Positions 36,286-49,279 of a stretch of 64,000 nucleotides of DNA are shown in pieces. A program made the translations under genes and the position numbers. A model generated the notes under the pieces. That model made no database searches, was not told where the DNA came from, and saw nothing but the letters and a program-made list of their open reading frames with translations. Origin of the DNA: Pagrus major (Eukaryota > Chordata > Actinopteri > Spariformes > Sparidae); NCBI RefSeq assembly GCF_040436345.1, contig NC_133232.1:30455315-30519314 (forward strand). The letters are read 5' to 3'. Numbering within the stretch: the stretch's first letter is position 1; every line of letters begins with the position of its first letter.

Positions 36286-37945
36286 CCTCCCTTTTCACGG
36301 CACTCCTTTACCCAGCTCAAAGGAAAACCTCTCCGTCCATTGTAACGAGGGTCGTGAGCGACAGTAAAGACTTGACACTCCACCTATAACCTTTGACCTC
36401 AGACAGAAGGTGATTAAGTGATCACAAGGACCTGCACACGGGAGCGGTCGGCGCTGGAAAGCAGCTTTCAGGTTCCTATCTATAGGTATATTTGAATAAA
36501 TGAGAACTATTGAACAAACCTTTTTTTATTGATTCTGTATGTACATGGTAGTGTATATGTATATCTTGCCATCAGGGTTAACACATTTGATTCTATAAAT
36601 GTATTCTTGTGGCAAAGGATGGATTACGTTAGGACTTTTTTGTTTGTTCCTGAGGGAAATTTTTCGGCGGGAGATAATCCAAGGCTTTTATCTTGGTGAA
36701 CTCTAGCGTACAGCTAAGACGCTTAAGTCAGGGAGGCCACTGGCCCAGATGGTTTCTGTCACAACCTGGGAGACCTGGAGACCTGCAGAGGAGAGACCGC
36801 GGCACATATTATTCAAACATAATCACCCGCTCACATCAGAGCTTCATTCCATTTCCACTTCCTCTAGAGATCACCACCAGACGGACCTAATAGATGTTTA
36901 TTTCTCCTCCACAGTTCACAGTATGAAATAATTTCGTTCTGGACCCTCGAGATTGAGAGTTTGTTTACAGAGCTGGACAGATAATAGTGTCTCCACTCCT
37001 CCTGAACTGATACAGAATCCTGTGGATCTCGCTCAGAGGAAAACTCGTTCCATCTCTGGAGTCCAGAGGCCGCTCCTGAGACGCCCTCCTACTGCAGCCA
37101 CGACTGTCCCCCACCCCGACGTCCCGATATGGTGTTTCCAGACCCCAGAGTGCTTTGTGTTGCAGTGTTTTATTTACACTGTTTGTTGTGCTTAATTTAA
37201 TAGTCATTAATATATTTGACCTCTTGTGTATCTGACAAGCCTATCTATGAAAAAAAAAAATGCTTTGTATGGTTGGTGCTTCATTTTGAAATGTACTTAT
37301 TAGGATCCCTTTATTCTGAGATTTTCCTCCCTCGTTCAACAACAGTATTTCAACAAAGCTAAAGTACAGTTTTATTGTACTGGTGCTAAGACAGATTTTT
37401 GTGTTGACAATCAATTTTGGTTTGAAGTCACAAACTAATAAAAGATATTTAAGATGAAGAGACTTAAGGTGTAAAGAAAAGTATAGTTTAGTTAACGGAA
37501 AGCGGGATACAGCAAGACTGAAAGACTGAGCAGCGTGTGAAGAGCCTTTTATTTGATTCTTTTATAAGAAATCAACAAGAATAAAGCATGATTGTGAATC
37601 ATAGTTTATCTCTTTGTTTTGTCAATTGGATTATCATGAAAGAATTGATTATTATATTGAATTGGATGTTCAGGGCAGAATCCTCCCTGAGGTGTCTCAA
37701 ATTATCTCGTTCGACTCCGACAGTTTTTTAAATCAAAGATAATTTCGCCCCGCAGAGAACTTCTGCTTTAATCTGTGCTCTACCTGATTCACCACTACGA
37801 TGAATAAATACAGTAATTGGATGTCTGCCTAGAGTATTGATCCAGTGTACATGCTACACGATCACAATGACACAGGTTCGACTCCTGGAGGGTCACCCGT
37901 CTGTCTCCGCTGTCAGGATGTTGAATAAAGGTGAAAATGTCAGCA
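36286..37945 (+). other. bcorl1: bcorl1 3' UTR (end uncertain)
   Basis: Non-coding sequence after the stop. AATAAA signals occur at 36495-36500, 37437-37442, 37580-37585, 37803-37808 and near 37925, so several 3' ends are possible. No coding feature is seen. The right edge given is the most distal candidate. Confidence 0.5.
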
Positions 37946-39126
37946 GTTAACATTTCTGTTAACATTTTTTTTACATGTTTATTACCTGACTCATATCAGG
38001 AGGTGGAGGGGATGGTTGTGGAGTGACCACAGGCTCAGACTGAGTTTCGATATTTGAATATTGGATATTTTAAAGGAGGCCTCGGTACAATTTCCAGCCG
38101 TGACTGTCAACAAAAACGGTAGTAAAAAGGAAGTAGGGACGTTCCTCACCGTATATGTGGCAACCAAACGGGTATCTTAGGCCAAAACATGGGCTGTGCT
38201 CCAAATCACACACTTGTTCTTTTCATTTATAGTACGTACTGCAGCTGACCTTACAAAGTACATACTGTCGCCTGCAGTATGCGTACACTTGAGACACACT
38301 ACTTCGTAATGACAGTGCGCCTTGAGCCTCTTGCTCCTTTATTTGCGCAGCCTTAGCACGAAATTTTGGAGCACAAAAAACGTACAACTACTTAAATGTG
38401 CTTTCATCTGTGGGTTTGTGGTGTCTCGTCTGTCAGTAAGCCGTCATGTGTTTGAGCTTTCTCTGCTTTGCTGACTTGTTTCAGCACATCCTACAGATGC
38501 TGATCGATTGAGATCTTAGGAGGCGAAGTCAACACCTTGAACTCTTCGTCATGTCCCTCAAACTTTTTCACGTCAAGGACCCCTCAACTTCTGTCCCAGG
38601 TTCCCCCATGTGCAAAGAATTTTGGTTTTAGAGGTTTCACAGCAGAAAGTGTATAAAGCCAATGACCAAAACAGCCGTACACTATGTCACTGTGTTTTTA
38701 TCAGACCACTGCTGAACAATTTTTGCGACATCCTGCTGAAAGAGGCCACAGAGGGAATACTGGGGCCTAAAATCTGATCTTTGTTCGTGCAGCTAGCGCC
38801 TGAAGAAGAAAAGGGTCTGTTTCCTTGGGTTTTGTGTGGGTTTTTATGAATGTGCGTACTTGTTTTTCTCCATAAAAACGATCCTTCCCAGAAACAAAAA
38901 GCAAGATTAAAAATGTTGACTAAACAATCTCATTTCAAGGTCCACTTACTCGCCTGGTGTGGAGCTTTCAGCAATCTCACACAGTCGTCAGATTGACCTT
39001 TGAGATTATTTGTCCTCCCGATGAAAAGTTGAATTCATAAATAGTACACATGCCTTTGCTCACTTCAATACACCCAGTTTGGTTTTGCTGTCGAAGTTTT
39101 ACACGGACTGGAATAACCACTAATTT
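37946..39126. other. intergenic, nothing coding
   Basis: A repeat-like stretch at 38190-38310 (GTGCTCCAAATCACACACTT, AGTACGTACTGCAG) was noticed; no gene supported. Confidence 0.4.
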
Positions 39127-39290
39127 AAAGGTGCAGTATGCAGTTTTGGGGATAAATGTTAATACTAAGAGAAACATCTTCGTTGACTGATTATTTTTAC
39201 GGCTAAACAAACGAAATAAACTCTTTGTTTTCATGACTGAATCAACAAACTGAGCTTAAAGGACAACACCATTTCATAACCCTAACCCTC
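39127..39290 (+). repeat. MITE family A, truncated copy
   Basis: Starts AAAGGTGCAGTATGCAGTTT and runs through GGACAACACCATTTCATA, then loses similarity; the right half is missing. Confidence 0.7.
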
Positions 39291-39980
39291 TTTAAGGTGT
39301 CGGTGCTGTTTATCCGACATTACTGCCTCAGTTCACTGACCCTTCTCCCGGTAACTGCTGTAAAGTTTACCATTTACAGAATGATGTCACTCGCAGGCAA
39401 ATCTCGCTAAAGCTTGGTTTCACTTCAAGCCAGCAAAGATAAGACGGGCGAGACGTGCTCAGAATCACGGAAGGTCAAGTGAGCGAACTCAGCCTGCTGA
39501 TAAAAACCTGTGTGAGGCTGAAGAGTGTGTGGACGTTGTGCTGAAAGACAGCTGCCGTTTCCAAAAGTAACTGCGAGGCTCAGGACTGAAAATGTTTCAG
39601 TGATTTTTTTGTGGAAACTCAGACGTTCAGGGTGGTCTGACTGTATTTTATCCACTAGAGGGAACCAATGACAACGACTTAGTTAATGTTTAACCTGAGA
39701 GGAGCAATCTGCTGCCTGAGTCTGTCTGATCTCAGTCAGCTTCAATTCATGACTTACTAGAGATTTCACATTATATTATTTATTACCTGAAAAAAAAGCC
39801 TTTAACTCAGGTTTGAGCCCACGTAAGAGCAATCTAAAGTGTCCAACCTGTTTGTGAGGATCAAAGCAGCGCCCAGAAATATGAAGCAAACACTTCTACA
39901 AATTCTTTTCACCTCACTGTTCAGACACGGCTGTTCAAGACACGATGGAGCCATGTTATCTAAAGTTACAGAGCAACACA

Positions 39981-40010
39981 GCAGGAGGAGGAGGAGGAGG
40001 AGGAGGAGGT
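39981..40010 (+). repeat. (AGG)n microsatellite
   Basis: About nine uninterrupted AGG/GAG units. Confidence 0.9.
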
Positions 40011-40254
40011 GGGCATCATGTGAGGCATGTTGTGACTTCCAGTCTGAAGGCCAGCGGCTCATGTTGGGAAAGTCTACTCCCAGACTAAACACACAAAAAT
40101 GTGATATTCGTTTCAGATTTCTCTCGCTAATTTCTCAGAATTTAACGTTATTACCCTTCAAAATGAAACAAATATACATCTGTGTAAGTGAGATGATCAA
40201 TTATCTACAAGAATTGCACTAAAAGAAAGCAGAAAAGTGACCGAAAGGTGCCTT

Positions 40255-40425
40255 TAAAGGTCTGTTTTGTTGAAAAGAAAAGTTGATTTTCGGGTGTCAC
40301 TATGAACTCGTCAAACACTGACGCTTTTGGGATTGTGGGTCCGTTTGACCACCATCCCAAAGTGTAATACTAATGAGTTGGGAATGAGATTCAAAAATCA
40401 GCTTTTCCCACAAATGGGCCTTTAA
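40255..40425. repeat. hairpin MITE family B, copy 2
   Basis: AAAGAAAAGTTGATTTTCGG and, inverted, TTCAAAAATCAGCTTTTCCC bracket a centre with GACGCTTTTGGGATTGTGGG and CATCCCAAAGTG. A more diverged hairpin than the 18858 copy. Confidence 0.75.
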
Positions 40426-42200
40426 ATCACACTTACTGATCAGATGTATTTAACTTTTGGTGCTATGAACACAAACATTCAATTTTCTACGGATGCAAAA
40501 CAAAACTCAGCCGGGAAGAAGCATGTTTCTCCTCATGCTACCACTAATATTTCAGCAGTTATGAAATCCTGTATTTCAACATTATCCTGGGAGCATATGG
40601 GCCTCTGTTTGATGTCTCAGTGTGACTGTGAGACGCAGAGATGTTTCATTGTGCCGAGGCGTAACATACCAGCCGCAGCCCCTCGCAGGGCCTCATGGTA
40701 CAGATGGTCCTAACCACAGTGTAACCTGTGCAGTCCCCATGAGGTTACTCGAGTTCAGGCACTGCAGCCACTGGGCGTCAGTTCCCAGCATGGCACTCTT
40801 TATATATCTGTTTAATCTACTTATGGCTGTGGAAGAAGAATAGATTCTTAAATACATGAAAAATCCTTTGGAGTTTGGTGTAAACTATTTAAAGTTTTTG
40901 TTGTATTTTTTTTTAGTGGCAAGCTATCCAGACGGTTCAAGATGTTCCAAGTGATCATATTTCAGAGGGGTTTCTGGGAGGGAAATTACTCTCCTGTAAA
41001 TCAGGTCTTACATCATACATGGGGCTGAGCTCTGAGGGCCGCCCCGTTCACCAAGCCCCTGTCATGCCTCGGCGCTCATTGGCCTCCCGTTGCGGGGCAG
41101 TGGCATCTGATTGGACGAAAACGAGGGCAAGTCTGCACAAGACCTACTGACAGACTGACATGGAAAGAGGAAGGGAGGATTGCCTGTTGGAGCTGTGTAT
41201 TGTCCTTACATAGAGACACAAAGGGACAGTTTAGTATACGTCAAATGAAGTGTGTGTATGTGTGTGTGAACTTCTTATGTTTTAAAATAAACTCTCCTGA
41301 ACACCATGAACTCTTTCTTTTCACCAAATCTTTGAATAAAACTGAATTCCCACATGCAGCCATGCTCCAAAAAGTCTTTTTCTCAGGTTGTAAATGATCA
41401 TTTTATGTCCATCTGTGTATTTTTTGTTATGAAGATTAGTTCCTCTTGCGTCGGGGTTAACAGAGGACATCTGTTGTCTCTTCTAACGGCGCTTTGCTCG
41501 GGTTATGTAACAGAGCTCTTTGAAAAAAAACCCACTAAAAGCCACCAAAGGAGAAAGTCCTGCCTGCTTAACTTGCATCTGAAGCTCAGCCCAGATACTT
41601 TCTTTTCACTCAGTCCCCATTGAAAACAACTTGACATATTGCTCTGTCGGCTGCTCACCAGAATCTTAAACATGTTGTAATCTGTCTGACATGTTCTTTG
41701 GACATCTGAGGAGCGTTGTATTGCTGGAGACAGAACAAACTCCTGAAACTTTGAGCCGTCGTCTCCTGAGACTGCACAGCACTCCTTTGTTATGCTAATC
41801 ATTCTCTCTGCACAGCCGGGCATGTCTGCAGACTTTAAAACATATCGATAAATCATAGAAGCTGCAGCACCGTTTTTCAAATAACACTCTGAGTAGTCTG
41901 TTAAATATACTTTGTTCATGTTAATATTAGGACACTGAACTGTGTTTAATCCGGTGTTATCTCAGGCTCGTTGGCTTCGCTCCTACAGCTCTAAATATAA
42001 CCCAGGGGGAAAATAACACTGTCATGTATTGCCCCGCGCTATGTCGCAAGGGTGCTGACCTTGTCCAGACATCTGAGTTAGCATCTATGCAGCCAACATT
42101 TCAGACGGCCTGCGTGTAACCAGTCGCCCTGACACAGTCATGAAATCTGGCTAAAACTCAGTGACATCTGCACTTTGTATTTTGAGCTACATGAAGGTTA
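40426..42200. other. intergenic, with orphan CCAAT pair
   Basis: No gene supported. A GC-rich patch at 41030-41130 has two ATTGG (inverted CCAAT) motifs at 41078-41082 and 41110-41114, 32 bp apart. Confidence 0.4.
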
Positions 42201-43430
42201 ATGTAACTAGAAAAGGCTGCAAAATGCTGATTCTTTGCATGTGAAATAACGAGAGTTAGTTTAATTTGGAGCTCTTGTAGGAGTTGAAGTGTTGGTTTAA
42301 AGTTGAGGAACTGAAATTTAGCCAGTATGCATGTAAGCACTGAAACAGACTGAAAGCAACAAAACGTTATGCTGGTGTGCAACAAGTGAAAGCAAATTAA
42401 GTCAGTTGACGTAAAAGGTCCGAAAGCAGTTCAGTCGTCAGCTGCATGATAAATATTGTATTTATAAAAGGGAAGTGTCATAAAAGTGAAGTGTCATAAA
42501 AGCACTGAAAGCACGTCAGCTGCATAAGTGGGAGTTGCAGTTTGAGTTGAAGTAGTGAAAGGAGCTGAAGTGACTTGCAGTCAGTTGAAGTGTACTCGCT
42601 AAAATCATGTGAAATTTTAATTTCGGTGCTTTAAGAACTTGAGTCGGCAGTTTGTAGGTTAGCAAGAGCTGAAAGCAGTTGAACTGTTGGCTTTAATGTA
42701 AGAGAGTATCTCAGCCATGAATGCGACAGACATATCAGCTGACATGAAAGTACTGAAAGCAGTTAACTGCTTTCAGTACTTTCATGTCAGCTGATATGTT
42801 GCTTGATTAATATTGTAGTATTGAGTGTTGCCGTTGTGATTTTCAATTCAGGTTGAAGCTGTAAAACAACTGGAAGAGTCGGTTGATGTTGAGGCACTGA
42901 AAGGAGCTGATGTGTCAATAAAAAGGTAAAGCTGAAAGAAGTGAAGTCAGTTAAAGTGTAATTGCAAAAAGCTGTGTAAAGTTTAGTTGCCAGTTTATAA
43001 GCATTGAAAAACACTGAAGAGAAAGAACTGAAAGCAGTTAAACTGTCAGCTGAAGCACTGAAAGGAGGTGAAGTGTCAGTGACAAGTTAGAGCTGAAAGC
43101 AGCTGAAGTGTCAAGATGATATCAGCTGTTTCAGTTAACCTGCTTACAGAAGTTGAAGCTCTGTCATAGCTGAAGTGTAGGTGTGAGTATAAACAATGAA
43201 AGGAGCTGAAGTGTGAGCTGGAATGTTATAGCTGTATTTTAAACCCTGTAAGAAGACGATGAGTAAAGAGTTGTATGCAGTTGTAGTTGCAGCTGAAGTG
43301 TCGGGAGATGAAAGCAGTTGAAGCTGACCTGTGAGGTTTCGGTGTAAACAAACACAACTTGTGTTTACATTCACTAGAACACATTGTGTGTATCTTTGAG
43401 GTCAGTGGACATTGAAGCACTGAAAGATGT
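42201..43430. repeat. degenerate tandem repeat (CTGAAAGCAGTTGAAGTGTCAG type)
   Basis: Variants of CTGAAAGCAGTTGAAGTG, AGCTGAAGTGTCAG and CACTGAAAGGAGCTGA recur many times over about 1.2 kb with irregular period, an old minisatellite. The perfect palindrome at 42730-42799 lies within it. Confidence 0.75.
42730..42799. repeat. perfect 70-bp palindrome
   Basis: The 35-base arm 42730-42764 (begins ACATATCAGCTGACATGAAA) is the exact reverse complement of 42765-42799, with no spacer. It is embedded in the degenerate tandem repeat. Confidence 0.97.
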
Positions 43431-45339
43431 TGACTCTTCTGTTAAAAAGTCTAAGAGTTTGTTTTGCTGGTGTGCCAACATCTCATCCAGCCTGTACATG
43501 CCCTTATAAAGCTCCACCGCCCACACAATTGAGAAACTCTTCCCCTGAAGATGAGGAAATGAATAAAAATGCTCTTAATGTGCAGAGCATTAGCACTGTT
43601 TTTTGGGTTTTTTTTAAATAAAGTTATTCAAATGTTTTAATCAAAACTATAATGGAGCTTAATGTACTGAGTTTCTGGGGTTATGATACAAAAACATGAT
43701 ACAAGGGAGATTCAGAGGAAACGTCTTCACGCCGTGATAACAGACTTCAGCTCATGTTACTGGATGTGAGCAGCGATGTGTAGGTGGTCGAGGTGCTTGG
43801 ATGGAAGTTAACTGAGGTTAACAACAAGTACTCAAAACAAAATCACAGGAGGGAACGAGAATTGATAAGATGTTAGCGATGCCAATACCATTATTGATTC
43901 TGCTTATCGGTCGAATTCTTTAAGAAGATAAAACTCAGAATAAAGTACAAAGACACAACAGCCTAATAAAAAAAATGCGTAAACAGAGTAAATGCTGACA
44001 TCAGTGCCTGATAGAATAACAATAAAAATAAGATACATTTAGGAAAAATAAGTAAACTACTATAAAAAAATAAACTTAATATAAAAGTTAGTATATACAA
44101 TAATTCCCTCACTGATTTCTAACCAATATTCTGTGTGTAAAAAATCTGCTGAGCCTGCCTGGGTGACATAACATCCAACGAACTAACATAACACAGGATA
44201 TTTACCCTCTGTTACTAATTTACTGCTCTGTTGTCAAGCAGAGGTTCTTGTGTGTCGAGTGTCAAACACATGGAATTCGTGGACTCGTCTCTCCACAGTT
44301 TCGAGAGGTGTTTCAACATGTTGCCTGTGTTTCCCTCCTGACTAGAAATTGTATTTTACAGACATTACAGCTCGTCGTGGTCCATGAGTTGAGTTTTGTT
44401 GATTTTTTCTTTTTTGGAGGAGGCAAGCAGGCAGAACAATAAAAAGTGAGCTTCAATGATGAGCTGATATCCAAAAATCCAAAATGCAAAACAGCAAAAG
44501 TCAGGCAACGGAAAGTCCAAGGAAAAGAGGAAAACTGAACTGAAGACAAACCAGAAGCCACAGAGGACACAGGAGACACAGAAGACTTATGTAAATACAC
44601 AAGAAGAGCTAATGAAGAAACCCTGAGGGTGGGAAAACAGACAAATACAGGAAGTGGAAAGTAAAACACATCACACATGAGGATAAAGGTTCAACGTAGT
44701 CAGGAAATCGACTGAACTAAAACCTGGGACTACGACAACGACTAGCATCGTTGCTATCCTTCTTTGTGAAATGTTTTGAAATTGCAAAACTGTCAGAAAA
44801 ACATGCTGACGTCGACAAAAGAAACCGAGAAGCTTCTCGAATCGCGAGGAACTTGGTGAAAGATAAATCTCGAGTTTCGTGCTACAAACAAACTCTGATG
44901 TTGGAAATCTGATCACTGTGTTTTTCTGTGAGTTCAATGGGTTTCCAGCAGCTCCACTGACAACAGAGGGCTTCATGTTAGAGAGCACGCTCGCACACAC
45001 AGCCTGGCCATTGTCTCAGTTCTTGTCTTGCAGATTAGATTAAATACAGCAGCCGGCCTGAGTGGGACACGCGCTCTGACCTGACTGAACTCAACTCTTT
45101 ATCTCGCTGTGTTGCAGAGAGCAGAGGATTTCTGCAGCGAGGGATCACCCTGATTCTTATCAGCTACCTGTCTGGTGATTAGAGTTATATGACGGCCCGA
45201 GGAACACACGGAGAGACACAAGGCCAACAAATGAGTGGTGGGAAGCACTCGCTCAGTTGTTTTGACGTGCTTGTATTCAGATAGATAAAGCAGTTAAGTT
45301 AGGTTAAGATAAGATAAGAACTACTGCAATAACTAATGT
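43431..45339. other. intergenic, nothing recognised
   Basis: AT-rich sequence without a supported gene or clear repeat family. Confidence 0.45.
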
Positions 45340-45945
45340 AAAAAGTAGACTTGGGCGATATCCAAAATGTGTTATCACGATATTGTCCAGCCCAAATATT
45401 GCGACGTTTTCAACACTGGAACTGCGCTGGTGATGGACTGTGAGGTGGGAACCCGAATTTGTGGTGTTGCCATGTTTAGTGAACACCGAGCCTCCAGGAA
45501 GAGTGCCAGGCTTTGATGACAACTGTCACAGTGGCCAAACCGTGTAACGTGATGCACCGGGGCCCAACGAGACTTATCCACGTAAGCTTACATTGTGAAA
45601 GAAGCGGCTGTAAAACGGTGGATAATTTTTTTACAGTGTCACAGCCCCGGCGAAATGACTTGTTTGACTGTCATAAATTGAGCCATTCAGTCCAATTAAA
45701 TTTGGAAAGATTATTTCATCCCCGTTCAAGTTAGCCAAGCGCTAAACCCAAAGTTATTTTATAGCTGGGAAGTTGTAGCTGTGTCCAGATTTTAATATAT
45801 CATCCTCGTGAACACCCACTTATGGCGAGGAAAACAGTTCTGCATGTATTTTCTTTTCAAAATAAAAGCCCCAAGATGACATAACAGCTGTTCGATACTC
45901 GATATTGTGAAAAATATCACATAGAGTGACAATATAATCCAATAA
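45340..45945. mobile_element. probable hAT-like remnant (GGGCGATAT ends)
   Basis: Left CTTGGGCGATATCCAAAATG with TATCACGATATTGTCC, and right GATACTCGATATTGTGAAAA with TATCACATAGAGTGACAATA, resemble the inverted ends of a common teleost element. Borders approximate. Confidence 0.45.
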
Positions 45946-46119
45946 TATTATGTAAATGATTCTGAAATTAGATATTCTGCATAATAAGTACTTTCACTTT
46001 TGGTACTTCAAGTATATTTTGAATCCTGATACGTAGTTTATATTACTTCCTTTTGTACTTACATGACTTTTACATGTAACAGAGTATTTCTCCACTGTGG
46101 TACTACGACTACTTTTACT

Positions 46120-46599
46120 CAGTGTTGTAAAAAGTACCTAAAAGTCGTACTTGAGTAAAAGTAAAGATATTGTGTTAAAATATTACTCTGGTAAAAGTTA
46201 ATGTCACCCATATGAATCGTATTTGGGTAAAAGTATCTAGATATTAAATGTACTCAAGGATCAAAAGTATAAGCAAGTATTTTAAACATGTGTTTACATG
46301 TATTTATATACTTTGTTCTAGGGGTCGACTGATTATCAGAATCAAAGGGTTTTTAAAAAAAATGCAGATAAAATACATTAAATTAAAAATGTGCTACTCT
46401 GATGCAATCTACAAAGTGATAGTAACTAAAGTTATTAAATAAATGTAGTGTGTTAAAAGTACAATATTTGCATCCAAAATGTAGTGGAGGGGAAGTATAA
46501 AGTAGCAGAAAATGGAACTACTCAAGTAAAGTACAAGTACCTTTGTACCTTTGTAGGTATAGTACTTGAGTAAATGTACTTAGTTACATTCCACCACTG
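46120..46599 (+). mobile_element. TIR repeat family D (CAGTGTTGTAAAAAGTAC ... CCACCACTG)
   Basis: Ends CAGTGTTGTAAAAAGTAC and (reverse complement) CAGTGGTGGAATGTAACTAA. The body is rich in AAGTAC and TACTTGAGTAAA. A short foreign insert appears near 46320-46380. It is surrounded by an inverted, decayed relative (45965-46119 and 46605-46700). Diverged copies are at 605-870 and 25895-26225. Confidence 0.7.
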
Positions 46600-46699
46600 A
46601 GCACTCTGAACATAGCTTTTCTGTCTACAGAATACTTTTACTTCAAGTACATTTTACTGTTTATACTGTAAAACTTCAAAGTAAAATTTTGCAAAAAGG

Positions 46700-47795
46700 A
46701 AACTCACTTATTTGTTACAGGGTTTGTAAAGAGCGGCCATCTTTACTTAGATTCAAGTAGTGTTTCCATTACTACAACAAAAGGCTCAGAGAGTTCATCT
46801 TTGGAAAAACACATGAAGCATACGAGCCAAAGCTCACACGATGCACATCCTGGACTAACCCGATCTTGAGTCTACATGCGTGTGCACATTATGTGCACGA
46901 CAGGAGGTTGTATTGACCTATATAAGCAGTACATAAAGGGATCAGCAAGTGTGTGAGCAGCAAGGGGAAAAAAAGGGCGGGCGGAGGGGATTGTTCGCTC
47001 TCAGAGACACTCTGTGTCAGGCTGTAAGCTGCTCCAGCTGGACTCCACACCCACTCATCTCTTACATAACCTCATACATTCCTCCCTATGTTCTGTAAGA
47101 GGCGCTCACATACTGATCGTGGTGTGGGATTCATCAGCGATGGTAGAGTGGCATGTTCACTGGGATTTTCCAAGTGTAACACACAGTGTGGGTAGATTAC
47201 AGTTTTCCCTTTTTGGAAAAATGAAGAAAAGCTTTATCGTGCTTTGAAATCAATATTTTCTTCTCCCATCTCAGATTTGGTTGGTAAGTTTCACCAGCAA
47301 GGAAGCCCAAACCACTCAGACTGATTATTTTCCCCAAAACAGAGAACACAGCTGTCTGACAGGTCCAGGTCTCATCATAAAGTCGAGGGGAGAAGCAGAG
47401 TGGGGGGGGGGGGGGGGGTGTTGCATCTGTGTGGTGAGGGTTCGGTGGAAAAGCCTCCGCCTAGAAGAGAACATGATGTTCCCGTCTATACATCTGATTC
47501 TCCATGCTGGCGAGACAAAAGAGCTCACGGTGATCTGAAGCTGGACAAACTGCAGCCTGCATTTAAAACACTGAGACTTCATACACAGGGTCAAATGTTG
47601 ATGTTTTTGTGCCATAAGCGTAGGTTAAGACAGAGGCTTTGTTAAGTGTTACAATTATAATCAGGGAATAGTCACCCAGAAAAACAGCTTATAAAAGTAC
47701 GTCAGTGGTACCAGTGGTGAAAGTATTCATATCCTTTACTTAATTTAAACAAGTAAAAGTCAATAAGTAAAAGTATTATATGCAACATGTATTAT
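46700..47795. other. intergenic, with poly-G tract
   Basis: No gene supported. A run of 17 G residues (47402-47418) is a potential assembly weak point. Confidence 0.5.
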
Positions 47796-47990
47796 TGGAT
47801 TGAAAATCAAAAAACTACCACAAAGAGACACAAAGATACTACAAAGAGACAACAAACTACCATGAAGAGACACCAATTTTCATCAAAGACATAAAATTAC
47901 CAGACTCAAGTTTACTACAAAAAGATGCATAATGACAACGGAGAGACAAAAAACTGACTATGCACAACAACCAGTGACACAAAAAGACGT
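47796..47990 (+). repeat. minisatellite, AAAGAGACA-type, block 1
   Basis: Repeats of ACTACCACAAAGAGACACAA and variants with a period of roughly 21-24 bases. Confidence 0.7.
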
Positions 47991-49279
47991 CAGTGAGACA
48001 AAATGTTTCTCTCTCAGTCGGGGTGTCTCCTCTGGTGTATGAGCCGAGGAGACCTTTTAAACGTCTGTGTCCAGCAGCCTATTTTCCCACAGTCCGTCCA
48101 TGTCCGTGCTGCAAATAGCAGCTTTATTGATTCAGTTTCATGTCAGACTATTTGAACTGTCGATAATGTAGTTTATTGTTGCCGTGAACCGAGGCTTTAA
48201 ACTTGAGTCTTCACACATTTTTAGTCATTTTACTGCTCCCCGTCTCTAAAACTGTGCCCGAGTCTGAACCCGTGCCTGGACCCACAACATCTCAGTTCCT
48301 GATTTAAGTGCTGCGTACAACTAAAGTCACTTCCTCCTACGTGTGACCTTCAGACCGTAATCAAACAGTACTGTCTTCCTATTAAAGCCAAAGCAATGAA
48401 ACATTAAGTGACACATGATCACATGGAGTTAAACATGCTACCGTTAGTCACTGCCTTGTGTTTGATCTGTTTCTAGTTGAATCGTGTCGTTCTTCATTCA
48501 GCAAACCTTGCTGACGACAACACTTTTTTTATTACGTTAAGTCATTCATAGCTGGAGGAGAGATTTCATGAGTTATGATATAATTATGACTTTCAGAAGA
48601 AGTCTGTTTCCTTCACGGATGTTTACTGCGACCGTGGTGCTCTGGTGCTGTTAGGGAGACGACAAACAGAAATGTTAACGACATCAGTGAGCGTGCTGGT
48701 TCTCATTACATCTGCAGCACAAGGCATCATATTGTGAGTCTGAGCCTTGCACAATGATGTGGGCTTCACCCTCTTTCACATGAGAAAATTTTACACAACA
48801 GCGAAGCCCAGCAACGTATGTGGGCAACATGCATCACATTACACAACAACAAACCTGTTTTAATCTCAAGCAACAGTTACCATGGAAGCACGTTAAGCAA
48901 TTACTGGAGGGATCCTTCAAGTTCAGCTGGTGGGAAGTAACCAAGAGCATTTACTCGAGCGCTGTACGTAAGAATTTCATGCTACTTTTTTGGTATTTCT
49001 GTTGTATGCTACTTCATACCTACCTCGCGCAGCAGCTGCATTCACGAGATCACCATCTTGCCGAGCTTCAAACCATGTGCTTATGATGGGAGACGCAAAC
49101 AGACAGCGTCCTATGAGGAACTACTGGCGACTATTAGTTTAAAAACAAAAATGGCAACTCCTCGAGATGTTAGCGTAGCTGCTATAGCATCAGTTATATC
49201 AGGACTAGACAGTATTTCTTCATTAATAGAAGAGCAAAGAATGGCACTGAAGGCTGTTCTCGCAAATTTACCACAAAGA
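47991..49279. other. intergenic, with one weak open frame
   Basis: An open frame from about 49058 to 49294 includes MATPRDVSVAAIASVISGLD and SISSLIEEQRMALKAVLANL. This has an uncertain resemblance to the N-terminal edge of helicase-like proteins carried by fish transposons; it runs directly into the next minisatellite and is not called a gene. Confidence 0.3.

Noticed and set aside
39276..39295. Telomere-like CCCTAACCCT
   Set aside because: Only about two units at the broken edge of a MITE copy; too short to be a telomeric tract.
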